Below are positions 35,303 to 43,786 of a DNA stretch of 64,000 nt, piece by piece (the stretch's first letter is position 1; the number at the start of each line of letters is the position of its first letter). The stretch is taken from contig DBKQ01000005.1 of the NCBI GenBank assembly GCA_002298545.1, forward strand, positions 1 through 64,000, in the 5' to 3' direction. Both the position numbers and the translations under genes were made by a program. The notes beneath the pieces were generated by a model. That model saw only the letters and a program-made list of their open reading frames with translations. It did no database searches and was not told where the DNA came from. The DNA is from Prevotella sp. UBA746 (lineage in GTDB: Bacteria > Bacteroidota > Bacteroidia > Bacteroidales > Bacteroidaceae).

Positions 35303-38300
35303 TTAGAACTTAATGCTTGCACCAATCTGATATGTTACAGTACTTGGACCATCATTCTTCTTGGCAGCATCTGCCCACTCAGGATCGAATCCTTTGTATT
35401 TTGTGAATACGAATGGGTTTGTAACGTTAACATACAAGCGGAGATACTGGCATCCCCATGGAGTCAACCACTTCTTCGGGAAAGTATATCCCAAAGTGAT
35501 ATTCTTAACCTTCCAATAAGAAATTTTGTCTACAGCAAGAGCATTGTAAACATTCTTCTCATAAGCAGCAGCACCGGCACCGTTGTTTGTGATAGAGCTG
35601 TTAGGGAATGGGAAAGAACCATAGTGGGTAGTCTCCTGATATACAGGATTAATATATGTACCATCAGCATTTACTCCATCACAGTCGATAAGAGTTCCTG
35701 CAGGGATGTAATAATCCATCTTGATTTTGTTCCATCCACGATAAGCATAATCGTATGTATCTGCTAAAGTGTTAGAATAAACGGTAAAGTTCTGCTTTGT
35801 ATAGATAGAGAATGAGAAATCCCAGTCTTTCCACTGCAAAGTAGAAGAGATATTACCAGTCCATGAAGGATCCTGACATCCGAGAATCATCTTATCATTT
35901 GCATCAATAACACCATTACCGTCGTTATCCCTTATAATAGGCATACCTTCAGACCATCCATACACCTTGCTGTAATAGTCGCAAGAACGTACTTGATCGC
36001 CAGGAGTAAATCCAGCCTTTGTTGCAGCCTCATTGTTTGGAACGACAATATTCTTGTCTGAAACTACTCCATCCCACTTATACAGATAGAGAGAATTCAT
36101 TGGAGAGCCTACGAACAAAGATGAAGTAATAGGATTATCTGCATCAATGATTTTATCCTCACCATTAATTGTCTTTACCTTGTTTATGTTGCGGGCAAAA
36201 TTGAAACTTGTTGTCCAGTACCAATCCTTTGTCTGAATATTTACTGTATTCAAGGCAAATTCAATACCACGGTTCTGAACCTTACCTACGTTATCCCAAA
36301 GTTTACCACCTCCAGAAACCAAAGGAAGATCTCTCTGGTAGAGCAAATCTGTAGAAGTCTTAGAATACAAATCGATAGATCCGTTGATTCTATTCTTCAA
36401 GAATCCGAAATCTACACCAAAGTTAAGTTCATGAGATTTCTCCCACTTCAAATCTGCATTGATTACACCACTTGGATAATATCCATTTGCTACAGTTGAA
36501 CCAAAAGCATAGATATTAGGACCAGAAACTCCAACTTGATTGTAGTGTCCGCTTACGGTATTATTACCAGTAACACCATAGCTCAAACGAAGTTTCAAGT
36601 TGTCAATCCATGAGATATTCTTCATGAAACTTTCCTCAGACATACGCCATGCAAGAGCTGCTGAAGGGAACCATCCCCAACGAGAATCTTTCAAGAACTT
36701 TGAAGATCCATCTGTACGTACAGTTCCAGTAAACATATACTTACCTTTGTAAGAATAGTTCAAGCGTAAAGCGTATGACAACATTGTCTCTTCCCAATAA
36801 GCAGTACCAGTACCCTTTTCGTTAATAGTACCTGTGTATAGATTATACCACTTTGTACCGGTCATGATTGAAGCATCGTCAGTTGAGGTTCTACCAATCT
36901 GACTATACATTCTATCGAAAGAACTCATTGAGAACAATCCCATTGCGCTCAAAGAATGGTCGCCGAAAGTCTTATTGAAGTCAATCTGGTTATCCCATGT
37001 CCAATCCTTGCGAGTATATTCCTCATGACTTGCAGTTTCTGTACGTGAACCACTTGAAGAAGTGTACTCACCTGTACGAGAATTTACATAGTTTGGAGAG
37101 AATGTAGTTTTAAACGACAGCCAATTAACCGGTTTCAACTGTACGTAGATATTACCAAGTACACGGAACGTATTTGACTCCTTAGAATCATCACGAAGAT
37201 AAATCAAAGGGTTTACACTATCGGTAAACTGATTTGCCTTTGTACCAAAAGCTTCATAGTTACCCGGCTTTACATTGTAGTTTCCATCAGCATCATATGG
37301 ACGAGCAAATGGAACCTGACGAAAAGCATCCTTAACAGCATCATCCGAAGCATACTGATTCTCAGTATAAGCAAGATTCAAGCTGAAACCTGCAGAAAGG
37401 TATTTATTAATCTTTGAATCAACACTACCCTTCATGTTATAACGGTTCTGAAGGTCATTCTTATAAACGCCCTCTTCACGGTTATAACCTACGCCGAAAT
37501 GATAATGAGTATTCTTTGAAGCGCCGTTTACAGCAAGATAGTGGTTTTGTTTCTGTCCATCTTGTGTTACAAGATCTGGCCAGTTATAACTCTCTCCATT
37601 TTTCAGCATAGTCTTTAAGACAGAAGAGCCATCCTCAGTATCAGCCAACATACCTTGCAAGTAATCCTGCTGAGTCATCTTCCAAGTAGGCTGTGCAACA
37701 GAAGCAACACCATTAGCAACCTGACCTGAAGAAAGGAACTGAGAGAAACGGAATTTATAGAATTCGTTTGCATTCATATAATCCGGCATACGAGCAATTT
37801 TTGACACACCGTAGTATCCGTCATATGAAATAGAAACCTTACCTTCATCTTTTGTTCCGAGTGAGCTTCCACTCTTTGTAGTAACGATTACCACACCGGC
37901 TGTAGCACGAGAACCATAGATTGCTGTAGAAGATGCATCCTTCAAGATATCCATACGTTCAATATCCTGTGGATTCAAGAAACCGATATCATCACAGATT
38001 ACGCCATCTACTACATATAAAGGTTTAGAAGTACCCTGAATAGAAGACTTACCACGAATCTGTATATTAAAATCAGAACCTGCACGACCCGTAGACTGAG
38101 TAATCTGAGCACCAGGAACCGATCCCTGCAACGCTTCCATTGCGTTTGTAGTACCCTTTGCAGCAAGCTTTGATCCATCAGTAGAAGCAATAGAACCTGT
38201 CAAGTCGCTCTTCTTCATCGTACCGTAACCCACAACTACAACTTCGTCGAGCTGTGCATTGTCTTCTTGCAGAACGATATTGATGTTTGAAGAGTTTCCA

Positions 38301-38554
38301 AGGGTTACAGTCTGCTCTTTGTAACCGATGTATGAAACCTTTACCTTTGATGAAGGAGAGGCGTTTGGAATGGAGAAGTTACCGTCGATGTCGGTAATGG
38401 ATCCCGGTTTGCCGTCGACAAACACTGTCACACCGATCAGCGGTTCTCCCTTTGCATCCTTCACTGTACCAGTGACTGTCTTCTGGGCGAATGCCGTAAG
38501 ACAAACCATAGGTAAAACGGAAGCCGTCAAGGCTCTTCTGATTTGTAAATGCAT
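35303..38554 (-). CDS. SusC/RagA family TonB-linked outer-membrane protein
   Basis: 1083 residues from 38554 (MHLQIRRALTASVLPMVCLT), chosen because it begins the signal peptide. Domains: carboxypeptidase-like beta domain about 25-105 (VTGTVKDAKGEPLIGVTVFV), the linker DEVVVVGYGTMKKSDLTGSI, plug about 110-230 (KPLYVVDGVICDDIGFLNPQ), and a 22-strand type barrel ending TYQIGASIKF. It imports oligosaccharides or peptides captured by SusD. The promoter is about 165 nt upstream, giving a long leader. Confidence 0.93.
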   Translation of the reverse strand: MHLQIRRALTASVLPMVCLTAFAQKTVTGTVKDAKGEPLIGVTVFVDGKPGSITDIDGNFSIPNASPSSKVKVSYIGYKEQTVTLGNSSNINIVLQEDNAQLDEVVVVGYGTMKKSDLTGSIASTDGSKLAAKGTTNAMEALQGSVPGAQITQSTGRAGSDFNIQIRGKSSIQGTSKPLYVVDGVICDDIGFLNPQDIERMDILKDASSTAIYGSRATAGVVIVTTKSGSSLGTKDEGKVSISYDGYYGVSKIARMPDYMNANEFYKFRFSQFLSSGQVANGVASVAQPTWKMTQQDYLQGMLADTEDGSSVLKTMLKNGESYNWPDLVTQDGQKQNHYLAVNGASKNTHYHFGVGYNREEGVYKNDLQNRYNMKGSVDSKINKYLSAGFSLNLAYTENQYASDDAVKDAFRQVPFARPYDADGNYNVKPGNYEAFGTKANQFTDSVNPLIYLRDDSKESNTFRVLGNIYVQLKPVNWLSFKTTFSPNYVNSRTGEYTSSSGSRTETASHEEYTRKDWTWDNQIDFNKTFGDHSLSAMGLFSMSSFDRMYSQIGRTSTDDASIMTGTKWYNLYTGTINEKGTGTAYWEETMLSYALRLNYSYKGKYMFTGTVRTDGSSKFLKDSRWGWFPSAALAWRMSEESFMKNISWIDNLKLRLSYGVTGNNTVSGHYNQVGVSGPNIYAFGSTVANGYYPSGVINADLKWEKSHELNFGVDFGFLKNRINGSIDLYSKTSTDLLYQRDLPLVSGGGKLWDNVGKVQNRGIEFALNTVNIQTKDWYWTTSFNFARNINKVKTINGEDKIIDADNPITSSLFVGSPMNSLYLYKWDGVVSDKNIVVPNNEAATKAGFTPGDQVRSCDYYSKVYGWSEGMPIIRDNDGNGVIDANDKMILGCQDPSWTGNISSTLQWKDWDFSFSIYTKQNFTVYSNTLADTYDYAYRGWNKIKMDYYIPAGTLIDCDGVNADGTYINPVYQETTHYGSFPFPNSSITNNGAGAAAYEKNVYNALAVDKISYWKVKNITLGYTFPKKWLTPWGCQYLRLYVNVTNPFVFTKYKGFDPEWADAAKKNDGPSTVTYQIGASIKF

Positions 38555-38717
38555 AAATGTTTTGTTTTGATTATTAGTTAGTAGCATCTCACTCTCGGTA
38601 CGCTTGTTCAACAAAGCTTGCGCTATGTCTATAATATATAATATGTATATACTCAGCGAACCTTAATTTTAGTAGTCCGAATTCTATAAGAAAACGGTTT
38701 ATAGTTTGATTACGGTG

Positions 38718-38725
38718 CAAATATA
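38718..38725 (-). promoter_or_regulatory. Promoter of the susC operon
   Basis: The minus strand reads TATATTTG here. The leader to the susC ATG at 38554 is about 160 nt. I saw no clear regulator site in it. Confidence 0.5.
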
Positions 38726-38908
38726 TATAGAATTCTGCAATGTTCAAAACATTCTAAAAAGTTTTTTAAATTTAGAACAAAGTTTTAACGTTTTGCGCAT
38801 GTTGCATAAAGCATTGCGCATCTATTTTATTACTGATAACATAAAAAAAATGTTTAGAGTTGTACGGTTGAGAATAAAAGTTCTAATCATCAATAAATGA
38901 AGTTTATA

Positions 38909-39019
38909 GTAGTAGGTGCGGTGTCTCACCGCACAGCATTAAGAACATTATGACTATTTATAGTTTGAAAATGCTATATACCCCTTTCTCATTGTGCGGT
39001 GAGACACCGCACCTACTAC
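38909..39019. repeat. 27-bp perfect inverted repeat pair made of palindromes
   Basis: 38909-38935 (GTAGTAGGTGCGGTGTCTCA and onward) is the exact reverse complement of 38993-39019, 57 nt apart. Each arm contains GTGCGGTGTCTCACCGCAC, itself nearly palindromic, so each can form a hairpin alone or both can form a long stem. A BIME-like intergenic element. Confidence 0.75.
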
Positions 39020-39040
39020 GATTTCCAACCGTACATATGA

Positions 39041-39165
39041 AAATGTTTTTCGGCGTTTTTACCCTCACACCCTCACACATACCCCATAAAGCCCCTGTTT
39101 ATCGGCATTTCAGGTGTGAGGGATGGTGTGAGGGATGGTGAGGGTATAGAATAAGGAATTAGGAA
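39041..39165. repeat. CTCACC/GGTGAG intergenic repeat, copy 2
   Basis: It begins AAAATGTTTTTCGGCG, then TTTTTACCCTCACACCCTCA, CATACCCCATAAAGCCCCTG, TTTATCGG and ends GTGAGGGATGGTGAGGGTAT plus AGAATAAGGAATTAGG. It is the inverted near-copy of 39312-39442, and shares both ends with 21104-21215. Confidence 0.75.
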
Positions 39166-39220
39166 TGCTATTCATCTCCTTTACCGATAGCGTTTCTATG
39201 TAATAGCAGGAGTATTCGGT

Positions 39221-39266
39221 GATTGCACCAAAGGTGCAAGTATGCTGCACCAAAAGTGCCACTTCT
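39221..39266. repeat. GTGGCACTTTT...GCACC dispersed repeat, copy 2
   Basis: The reverse complement reads AAGTGGCACTTTTGGTGCAG then TGCACCTTTGGTGCA, matching 27510-27556. It lies between the two inverted CTCACC repeats. Confidence 0.6.
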
Positions 39267-39311
39267 ATTTACTCCCGCAATTTATTATCCTCATCACTTT
39301 CATTTCTAATT

Positions 39312-39442
39312 TCTATTTTCTAATTCCTAATTCTATACCCTCACCATCCCTCACACTTACCCTCACCATCAAAACCCCGATAAACAGGGGCTTTATGGGG
39401 TATGTGTGAGGGTGTGAGGGTAAAATGACCGAAAAACTTTTT
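39312..39442. repeat. CTCACC/GGTGAG intergenic repeat, copy 3 (inverted)
   Basis: Inverted relative to 39041-39165; the arm TTTTACCCTCACACCCTCAC followed by ATACCCCATAAAGCCCCTGT is identical. The pair could form a cruciform around the intervening 150 nt. With the elements at 38909-39019 and 39221-39266 it fills the gene-free stretch 38726-39461. Confidence 0.75.
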
Positions 39443-39461
39443 ATAGAAATATTGTAAATCT

Positions 39462-39508
39462 TTCAAATCATTCCGGCATCCACCCGTCGGCCTGTCCGAA
39501 CACGTTTT
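39462..39508. repeat. Left direct repeat of the GHKL/STAS cassette
   Basis: 47 nt matching 40453-40499 at 42 positions (TCCGGCATCCACCCGTCG core). On the minus strand it still reads NVFGQADGWMPE and stop in the pectinesterase frame, so it is a second copy of that gene's 3' end. The STAS-like gene uses it in another frame. Confidence 0.75.
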
Positions 39509-39783
39509 ATACGTCTTTTAAAAGCTATTGCAATATTTCTTTTTGCGAAGTCGTTTAGATTCACAAAAGTTGTCTTTTTTTTCAGTTCATCAAGAGGCAT
39601 ATACAGAAGCAATTTACCTAAGCATTCATCTGCAAAAGAATTTGAGACCACATTGACACCTGAAAAATCCAATATCACTTTTTCTCCCCCAGAGACAAGA
39701 GGTAGTAATATATTTCTGACATGGTCTCCGAGTTGTCGTGTCCCGAGATTCTCTCCAAATTCTATAAATTTAAACTGTATCAT
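39463..39783 (-). CDS. STAS-like (DUF4325) protein
   Basis: 106 residues from the ATG at 39783. The core GEKVILDFSGVNVVSNSFAD ECLGKLL pattern is that of STAS-like DUF4325 proteins, relatives of anti-anti-sigma factors. The start is 5 nt after the stop of the ATPase gene, so they are coupled. Its last 14 residues (KRVRTGRRVDAGMI) are the duplicated pectinesterase 3' end read in a different frame, so the C-terminus was acquired on insertion. Probably switched by the neighbouring ATPase; output unknown. Confidence 0.75.
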   Translation of the reverse strand: MIQFKFIEFGENLGTRQLGDHVRNILLPLVSGGEKVILDFSGVNVVSNSFADECLGKLLLYMPLDELKKKTTFVNLNDFAKRNIAIAFKRRIKRVRTGRRVDAGMI

Positions 39784-39788
39784 ATTCT

Positions 39789-40442
39789 CTACCAAAGATT
39801 ATCCAAATCATCTTCTTCTATAAAGGTTTCATTGTATTCAGACTCTGCATCAACTCTATTTTCAAGAATATCGTTAGAGTCTAATTCTACGTTTGTCTTC
39901 AATTCAAGACAGACAATAGTGCCTGTCCATAAATCAGCATCGCAAACAACAGACTTTAAGCCATCAAATACCAATTCTTTATCTTCCGAATGAATATAAA
40001 GTCGGACACCTGCATGACTAACGAGCATAGAAGTTGAATATAAACCAAAGCCCATTCCTTTTCCATCAGAAACATTGTCTTGGATACATAATTCAAGAGC
40101 TTCCGTCAATGAGATATTTTTATATTCAGGATTCTCCTTCAAAGATTCACATACCCCAATTCCGTCATCAGCAACAAGAATTTTTATATTATTAGATATC
40201 TCATCATATTGCAATATTGCCGTACCACATTGTTTTGACGAATGTGTAAGCACATTATCAAGAACCTCATAAAAGCAATAGCTTAATGCCTGCATAACTC
40301 CAAGTTCAATATCTGGATTAGAACTTAAAGTATTGACAATATCCGTATAAACAGAATAGATATTCTTATTGTCAAAAACTTCAATAATTACATTTTTATT
40401 GCAATTATCAAAATATCTGTTCAATAAATATGCCACATTCAT
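39789..40442 (-). CDS. GHKL-type ATP-binding protein
   Basis: 217 residues from the ATG at 40442. The histidine-kinase-like ATPase boxes are visible: N box FYEVLDNVLTHSS, G1 VADDGIGVCESL and G2 GKGMGFGLYSTSMLVSHAG. No His-phosphotransfer or sensor domain is present; an N-terminal helical part precedes and an acidic tail follows. Paired with a STAS-like protein it resembles an anti-sigma/anti-anti-sigma switch, though no sigma factor is adjacent. AT-rich compared with its neighbours, and lying between duplicated borders, so probably acquired. Confidence 0.75.
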   Translation of the reverse strand: MNVAYLLNRYFDNCNKNVIIEVFDNKNIYSVYTDIVNTLSSNPDIELGVMQALSYCFYEVLDNVLTHSSKQCGTAILQYDEISNNIKILVADDGIGVCESLKENPEYKNISLTEALELCIQDNVSDGKGMGFGLYSTSMLVSHAGVRLYIHSEDKELVFDGLKSVVCDADLWTGTIVCLELKTNVELDSNDILENRVDAESEYNETFIEEDDLDNLW

Positions 40443-40452
40443 AATTGTACAA

Positions 40453-40499
40453 TTCAAATTACTCCGGCATCCACCCGTCGTTCTGTCTGAACACGTTTT
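40453..40499. repeat. Right direct repeat of the GHKL/STAS cassette
   Basis: The counterpart of 39462-39508. It contains the present 3' end of the pectinesterase gene (NVFRQNDGWMPE and stop). Confidence 0.75.
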
Positions 40500-41436
40500 C
40501 GAGTGTTACCTGTGCTGCCTCTTTTTTCGAGAGCTGACGGCTCCAAGTTACACGTGTTTTGGGCGAAGCTCCGGCACCGCGGTTGTTGTATTCCTCGTAG
40601 CGTGCGGTTTTCTCGTTCTGCGGATTGCTCCAGTTGAACCATCCCTCGGGACGTATCTGACTGCCCATCTCGCAATTCATGAACAGAGTGTGGGCATACG
40701 GACGCCATGGTCTGCCGAGATATACTTTCTTCACTCCGTCGGCTGCAATGAGTCGACAATGGTTGAAGACATATCCGTATTTTACGTTCTGCGGTGTGGA
40801 AGCAGCGGTGATATAAGAGTCGATGCGACTAAGGATGGTGCAGTTTTCAAACCATGCCGTTGACGGACCGAAGATAAAATCTGTGGTACCCTCGATATGG
40901 CAGTCTTTGAAATACAGACGGGTGTTGATGCCGCCAGTATAGACAGTGTCCTGATTGCCGAGGATACGGCAGTTTACGAATATGAGTCGGTCGCCCTGAG
41001 TATGTAGGGCAACAGCCTGTCCGAGTCGGGCGGCATTGTTCTCTATGGTCAGGTTCTTGAATGTAATGTCGTTGCCGTCGACACGCACGGTATATGTGCG
41101 GAAGGTTCCCATCTTACGGTTTGTGCCGGGAATGAAGACATTGGCATGGTCGTCGTATGTTACGACTGTCTTCTCCGGGTCTTCACCACAAATCTCTATA
41201 TTAGTGAGCCACGACGGGATGATAAGTTTCTCCTTGTACGTTCCGTTTTTCACGAAAATCACTTTATGATATTCCATGAAGGCGCGGCATACCTCAATGG
41301 CATCATCGATGTTGCGGAACTCAGCCGTACCGTCGCGAGCCACGAAGAGCGTGTCGGGATTGTCATATTTGTTGGCAGCCTGAACAGCTGATATGCTTGC
41401 CAAGGCGAGCAAAATGGAAAGGAAAAGATTTTTCAT
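40459..41436 (-). CDS. Pectinesterase (CE8 pectin methylesterase)
   Basis: 325 residues with a signal peptide (MKNLFLSILLALASISAVQA) and a right-handed beta-helix pectinesterase domain. Catalytic motifs: GQAVALHTQGDRLIFVNCRI, GNQDTVYTG (Asp), IEGTTDFIFGPSTAWFENC (catalytic Asp in TDFIFG) and KVYLGRPWRPYAHTLF (Arg). It removes methyl esters from pectin in the periplasm or at the surface. It lies 18 nt after rel, an unexpected partner, and its last codons are duplicated at 39462-39508. Confidence 0.93.
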   Translation of the reverse strand: MKNLFLSILLALASISAVQAANKYDNPDTLFVARDGTAEFRNIDDAIEVCRAFMEYHKVIFVKNGTYKEKLIIPSWLTNIEICGEDPEKTVVTYDDHANVFIPGTNRKMGTFRTYTVRVDGNDITFKNLTIENNAARLGQAVALHTQGDRLIFVNCRILGNQDTVYTGGINTRLYFKDCHIEGTTDFIFGPSTAWFENCTILSRIDSYITAASTPQNVKYGYVFNHCRLIAADGVKKVYLGRPWRPYAHTLFMNCEMGSQIRPEGWFNWSNPQNEKTARYEEYNNRGAGASPKTRVTWSRQLSKKEAAQVTLENVFRQNDGWMPE

Positions 41437-41454
41437 TATTGTTGTTGTTGTTGT

Positions 41455-43746
41455 TTATACAGTCTGGTTAACCTCCTGTACGCCTTTTATTGTTTTTAGA
41501 TTCTTAATAATTGTCTCCACGTCCGTGCGGTCGTGGATAAGCAGTTCGAAGACTCCAGAGAAGATGCCGTCGTCGCTTGATATGGTCAGCTTATGGATAT
41601 TCAGGTCGAACTGTCCGGAGATTACACTTGTCACTTCGTTCAGCATTCCGATGCGGTCGATACCCTTTATTGAAATCGTTGCATCGAAGAACAGCTTGCG
41701 GTGCATGTCCCACTTAGCGTCAAGAATACGGTTGCCGTAGCTCGACTTCAGTTTCGACGCCACCGGACAGGAGCGCTTGTGTATCTCGATATGGTTTTTG
41801 CCGTCGATGTATCCCAAGACGTCATCGCCGGGGATAGGGTGACAGCACGACTTGAAGATATACTGGTGTATATTGTCGTCGTTGATATAGATAGGCTTCT
41901 TGCGGTTGAAGTCGGTAGGCAAGACGATGTATTCGTCGGTCTTTTCCGTTTTCTCCGCCTTCTTCTGTTTTCCGAGGAACGGAACATAGCGACGCCATCC
42001 CTTAACGGTTTCTTCAGTTTTCTTCTTCCCCTTGCCCTGCAGTTCCTTAATGTCCTGCTCACCGAGAATGATAGTCTTCTCGCCAAGAGCCTGCAACAGC
42101 TGTTCATGTTTCTCTATGCCATGCAATGCACATAGCTTGTTCAAGACCGAGAAAGTAACCTCCAGTGAGTTACGCTTCAGGAACTCGTCAAGAATCTCCT
42201 CGCCGCGCTTCTGCACTTCCCTACCCTCGCGGCGCAATATAGCCTGAATCTTAGTCTTAGCCTTTGCCGTTGAAACGAAATTAATCCACGAGGGCTGTAC
42301 ATGCTGCGAGTTGGATGTGAGAATCTCCACCTGGTCGCCGCTGCTCAGTTTATGGCTCAGCGGCACGAGCTTATGGTTCACCTTGGCACCGATACAATGA
42401 CTGCCGAGGAAAGTATGAATCTGGAAAGCGAAATCGAGAGCCGTACATCCAGCCGGCATCGTCTTTATCTCACCCTTCGGCGTGAAGACAAAAATCTCCG
42501 ACGCGAAAAGGTTAAGCTTTATGGTGTCGAGGAAATCCATGGCATCCGGCTGCGGATCGTCGAGAATCTCCTTTATCGTGCGAAGCCAGTTGTTCAGTTC
42601 GCCCTCATCCTCGGAGAATTCACCATTTGCCGCCACTCCGTCCTTATATTTCCAATGGGCAGCAAATCCCTGTTCGGCAATCTCGTCCATGCGCTCGGAA
42701 CGGATCTGCACTTCGATCCATTTTCCCTGTTTACTCATCAGAGTAACATGGAGAGCCTGATATCCGTTTGCCTTAGGGTGGTTCACCCAGTCGCGAAGGC
42801 GGTCGGGGTGTGACTTGTAGATCTGACTTATTGCCACATAAATATTAAAGCACTCGTTAACCTCCTCGTCTTTCTTCTTGGGCTTGAAGATGATGCGAAC
42901 GGCAAGGATATCATAGATTTGGTCGAACGACACCTGCTTCTGCTGCATCTTGTTCCATATGGAATACGGGCTCTTTACCCTTGCCTTTATTTTATATTCA
43001 AATCCCATCTTGTCGAGAGCCTCACGGATTGGAGCCGTAAAGCTGTCGAAGAGGGAGTCTCTGGATTCCTGAGTGCTGGCAAGTTTCTCTTCAATCGCCT
43101 GATACTGTTCCGGATGTTCAAACTTAAAGCTTAGATTTTCCAGTTCGGTCTTGATATTGTTCAGTCCGAGGCGGTTGGCGAGCGGAGCGTATATATACAA
43201 CGTCTCTCCTGCAATCTTATAGCGTTTGTTTGGCGGTTGCCCGTCGAGGGTACGCATATTGTGAAGACGGTCGCATATCTTGATAAGGATAACACGAATG
43301 TCGTCGCTCATCATAAGCAACAGCTTCTTGAAGTTCTCTGCCTGTGCCGATGCCTGTTCACCGAAGATTCCGCCAGAAATCTTAGTCAGGCCGTCGACAA
43401 TCTGCGCAATCTTCGGACCGAACATGTTCTGTATATCCTCTACGGTATAATCAGTATCCTCCACTACATCGTGTAGCAATGCGGCACTGATACTTGTGGA
43501 GCCGAGTCCCATCTCCGAGCAGGCAATCTGCGCCACGGCGATAGGGTGCATGATATACGGTTCGCCCGACAGGCGTCGCACACCTTTATGCGCCTGTCTT
43601 GCAAAGTTGAAGGCTTTAGTTATGATGTCCACCTTCTTTCTATGGCGCGACGCCAAATAGCTGTCGAGTAGATGACGGAAGGCGTCATCCACCATTTTTG
43701 CATCGGCAGCTTCCCTCTCCTTGTCTGGATTTAATTGTTCACCCAT
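41455..43746 (-). CDS. rel: Bifunctional (p)ppGpp synthetase/hydrolase (RelA/SpoT)
   Basis: 763 residues, long-form Rel. HD hydrolase domain (GEPYIMHPIAVAQIACSEMG, ALLHDVVEDTDYT), synthetase domain (RVKSPYSIWNKMQQKQVSFD, YDILAVRIIF), TGS (IFVFTPKGEIKTMPAGCTAL), a helical/CC part and a C-terminal ACT domain (GIDRIGMLNEVTSVISG). It makes and degrades the stringent-response alarmone. It is in the operon after the transglycosylase. Confidence 0.95.
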   Translation of the reverse strand: MGEQLNPDKEREAADAKMVDDAFRHLLDSYLASRHRKKVDIITKAFNFARQAHKGVRRLSGEPYIMHPIAVAQIACSEMGLGSTSISAALLHDVVEDTDYTVEDIQNMFGPKIAQIVDGLTKISGGIFGEQASAQAENFKKLLLMMSDDIRVILIKICDRLHNMRTLDGQPPNKRYKIAGETLYIYAPLANRLGLNNIKTELENLSFKFEHPEQYQAIEEKLASTQESRDSLFDSFTAPIREALDKMGFEYKIKARVKSPYSIWNKMQQKQVSFDQIYDILAVRIIFKPKKKDEEVNECFNIYVAISQIYKSHPDRLRDWVNHPKANGYQALHVTLMSKQGKWIEVQIRSERMDEIAEQGFAAHWKYKDGVAANGEFSEDEGELNNWLRTIKEILDDPQPDAMDFLDTIKLNLFASEIFVFTPKGEIKTMPAGCTALDFAFQIHTFLGSHCIGAKVNHKLVPLSHKLSSGDQVEILTSNSQHVQPSWINFVSTAKAKTKIQAILRREGREVQKRGEEILDEFLKRNSLEVTFSVLNKLCALHGIEKHEQLLQALGEKTIILGEQDIKELQGKGKKKTEETVKGWRRYVPFLGKQKKAEKTEKTDEYIVLPTDFNRKKPIYINDDNIHQYIFKSCCHPIPGDDVLGYIDGKNHIEIHKRSCPVASKLKSSYGNRILDAKWDMHRKLFFDATISIKGIDRIGMLNEVTSVISGQFDLNIHKLTISSDDGIFSGVFELLIHDRTDVETIIKNLKTIKGVQEVNQTV

Positions 43747-43786
43747 AATATTCAGACATTTAATTGTTAATGGATGCGGTGAGTTT

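Noticed and set aside
40454..40759. Separate 101-codon gene in another frame of the pectinesterase 3' end
   Set aside because: Out-of-frame shadow of the pectinesterase; it ends like the STAS-like protein only because both use the duplicated border in the same alternative frame.
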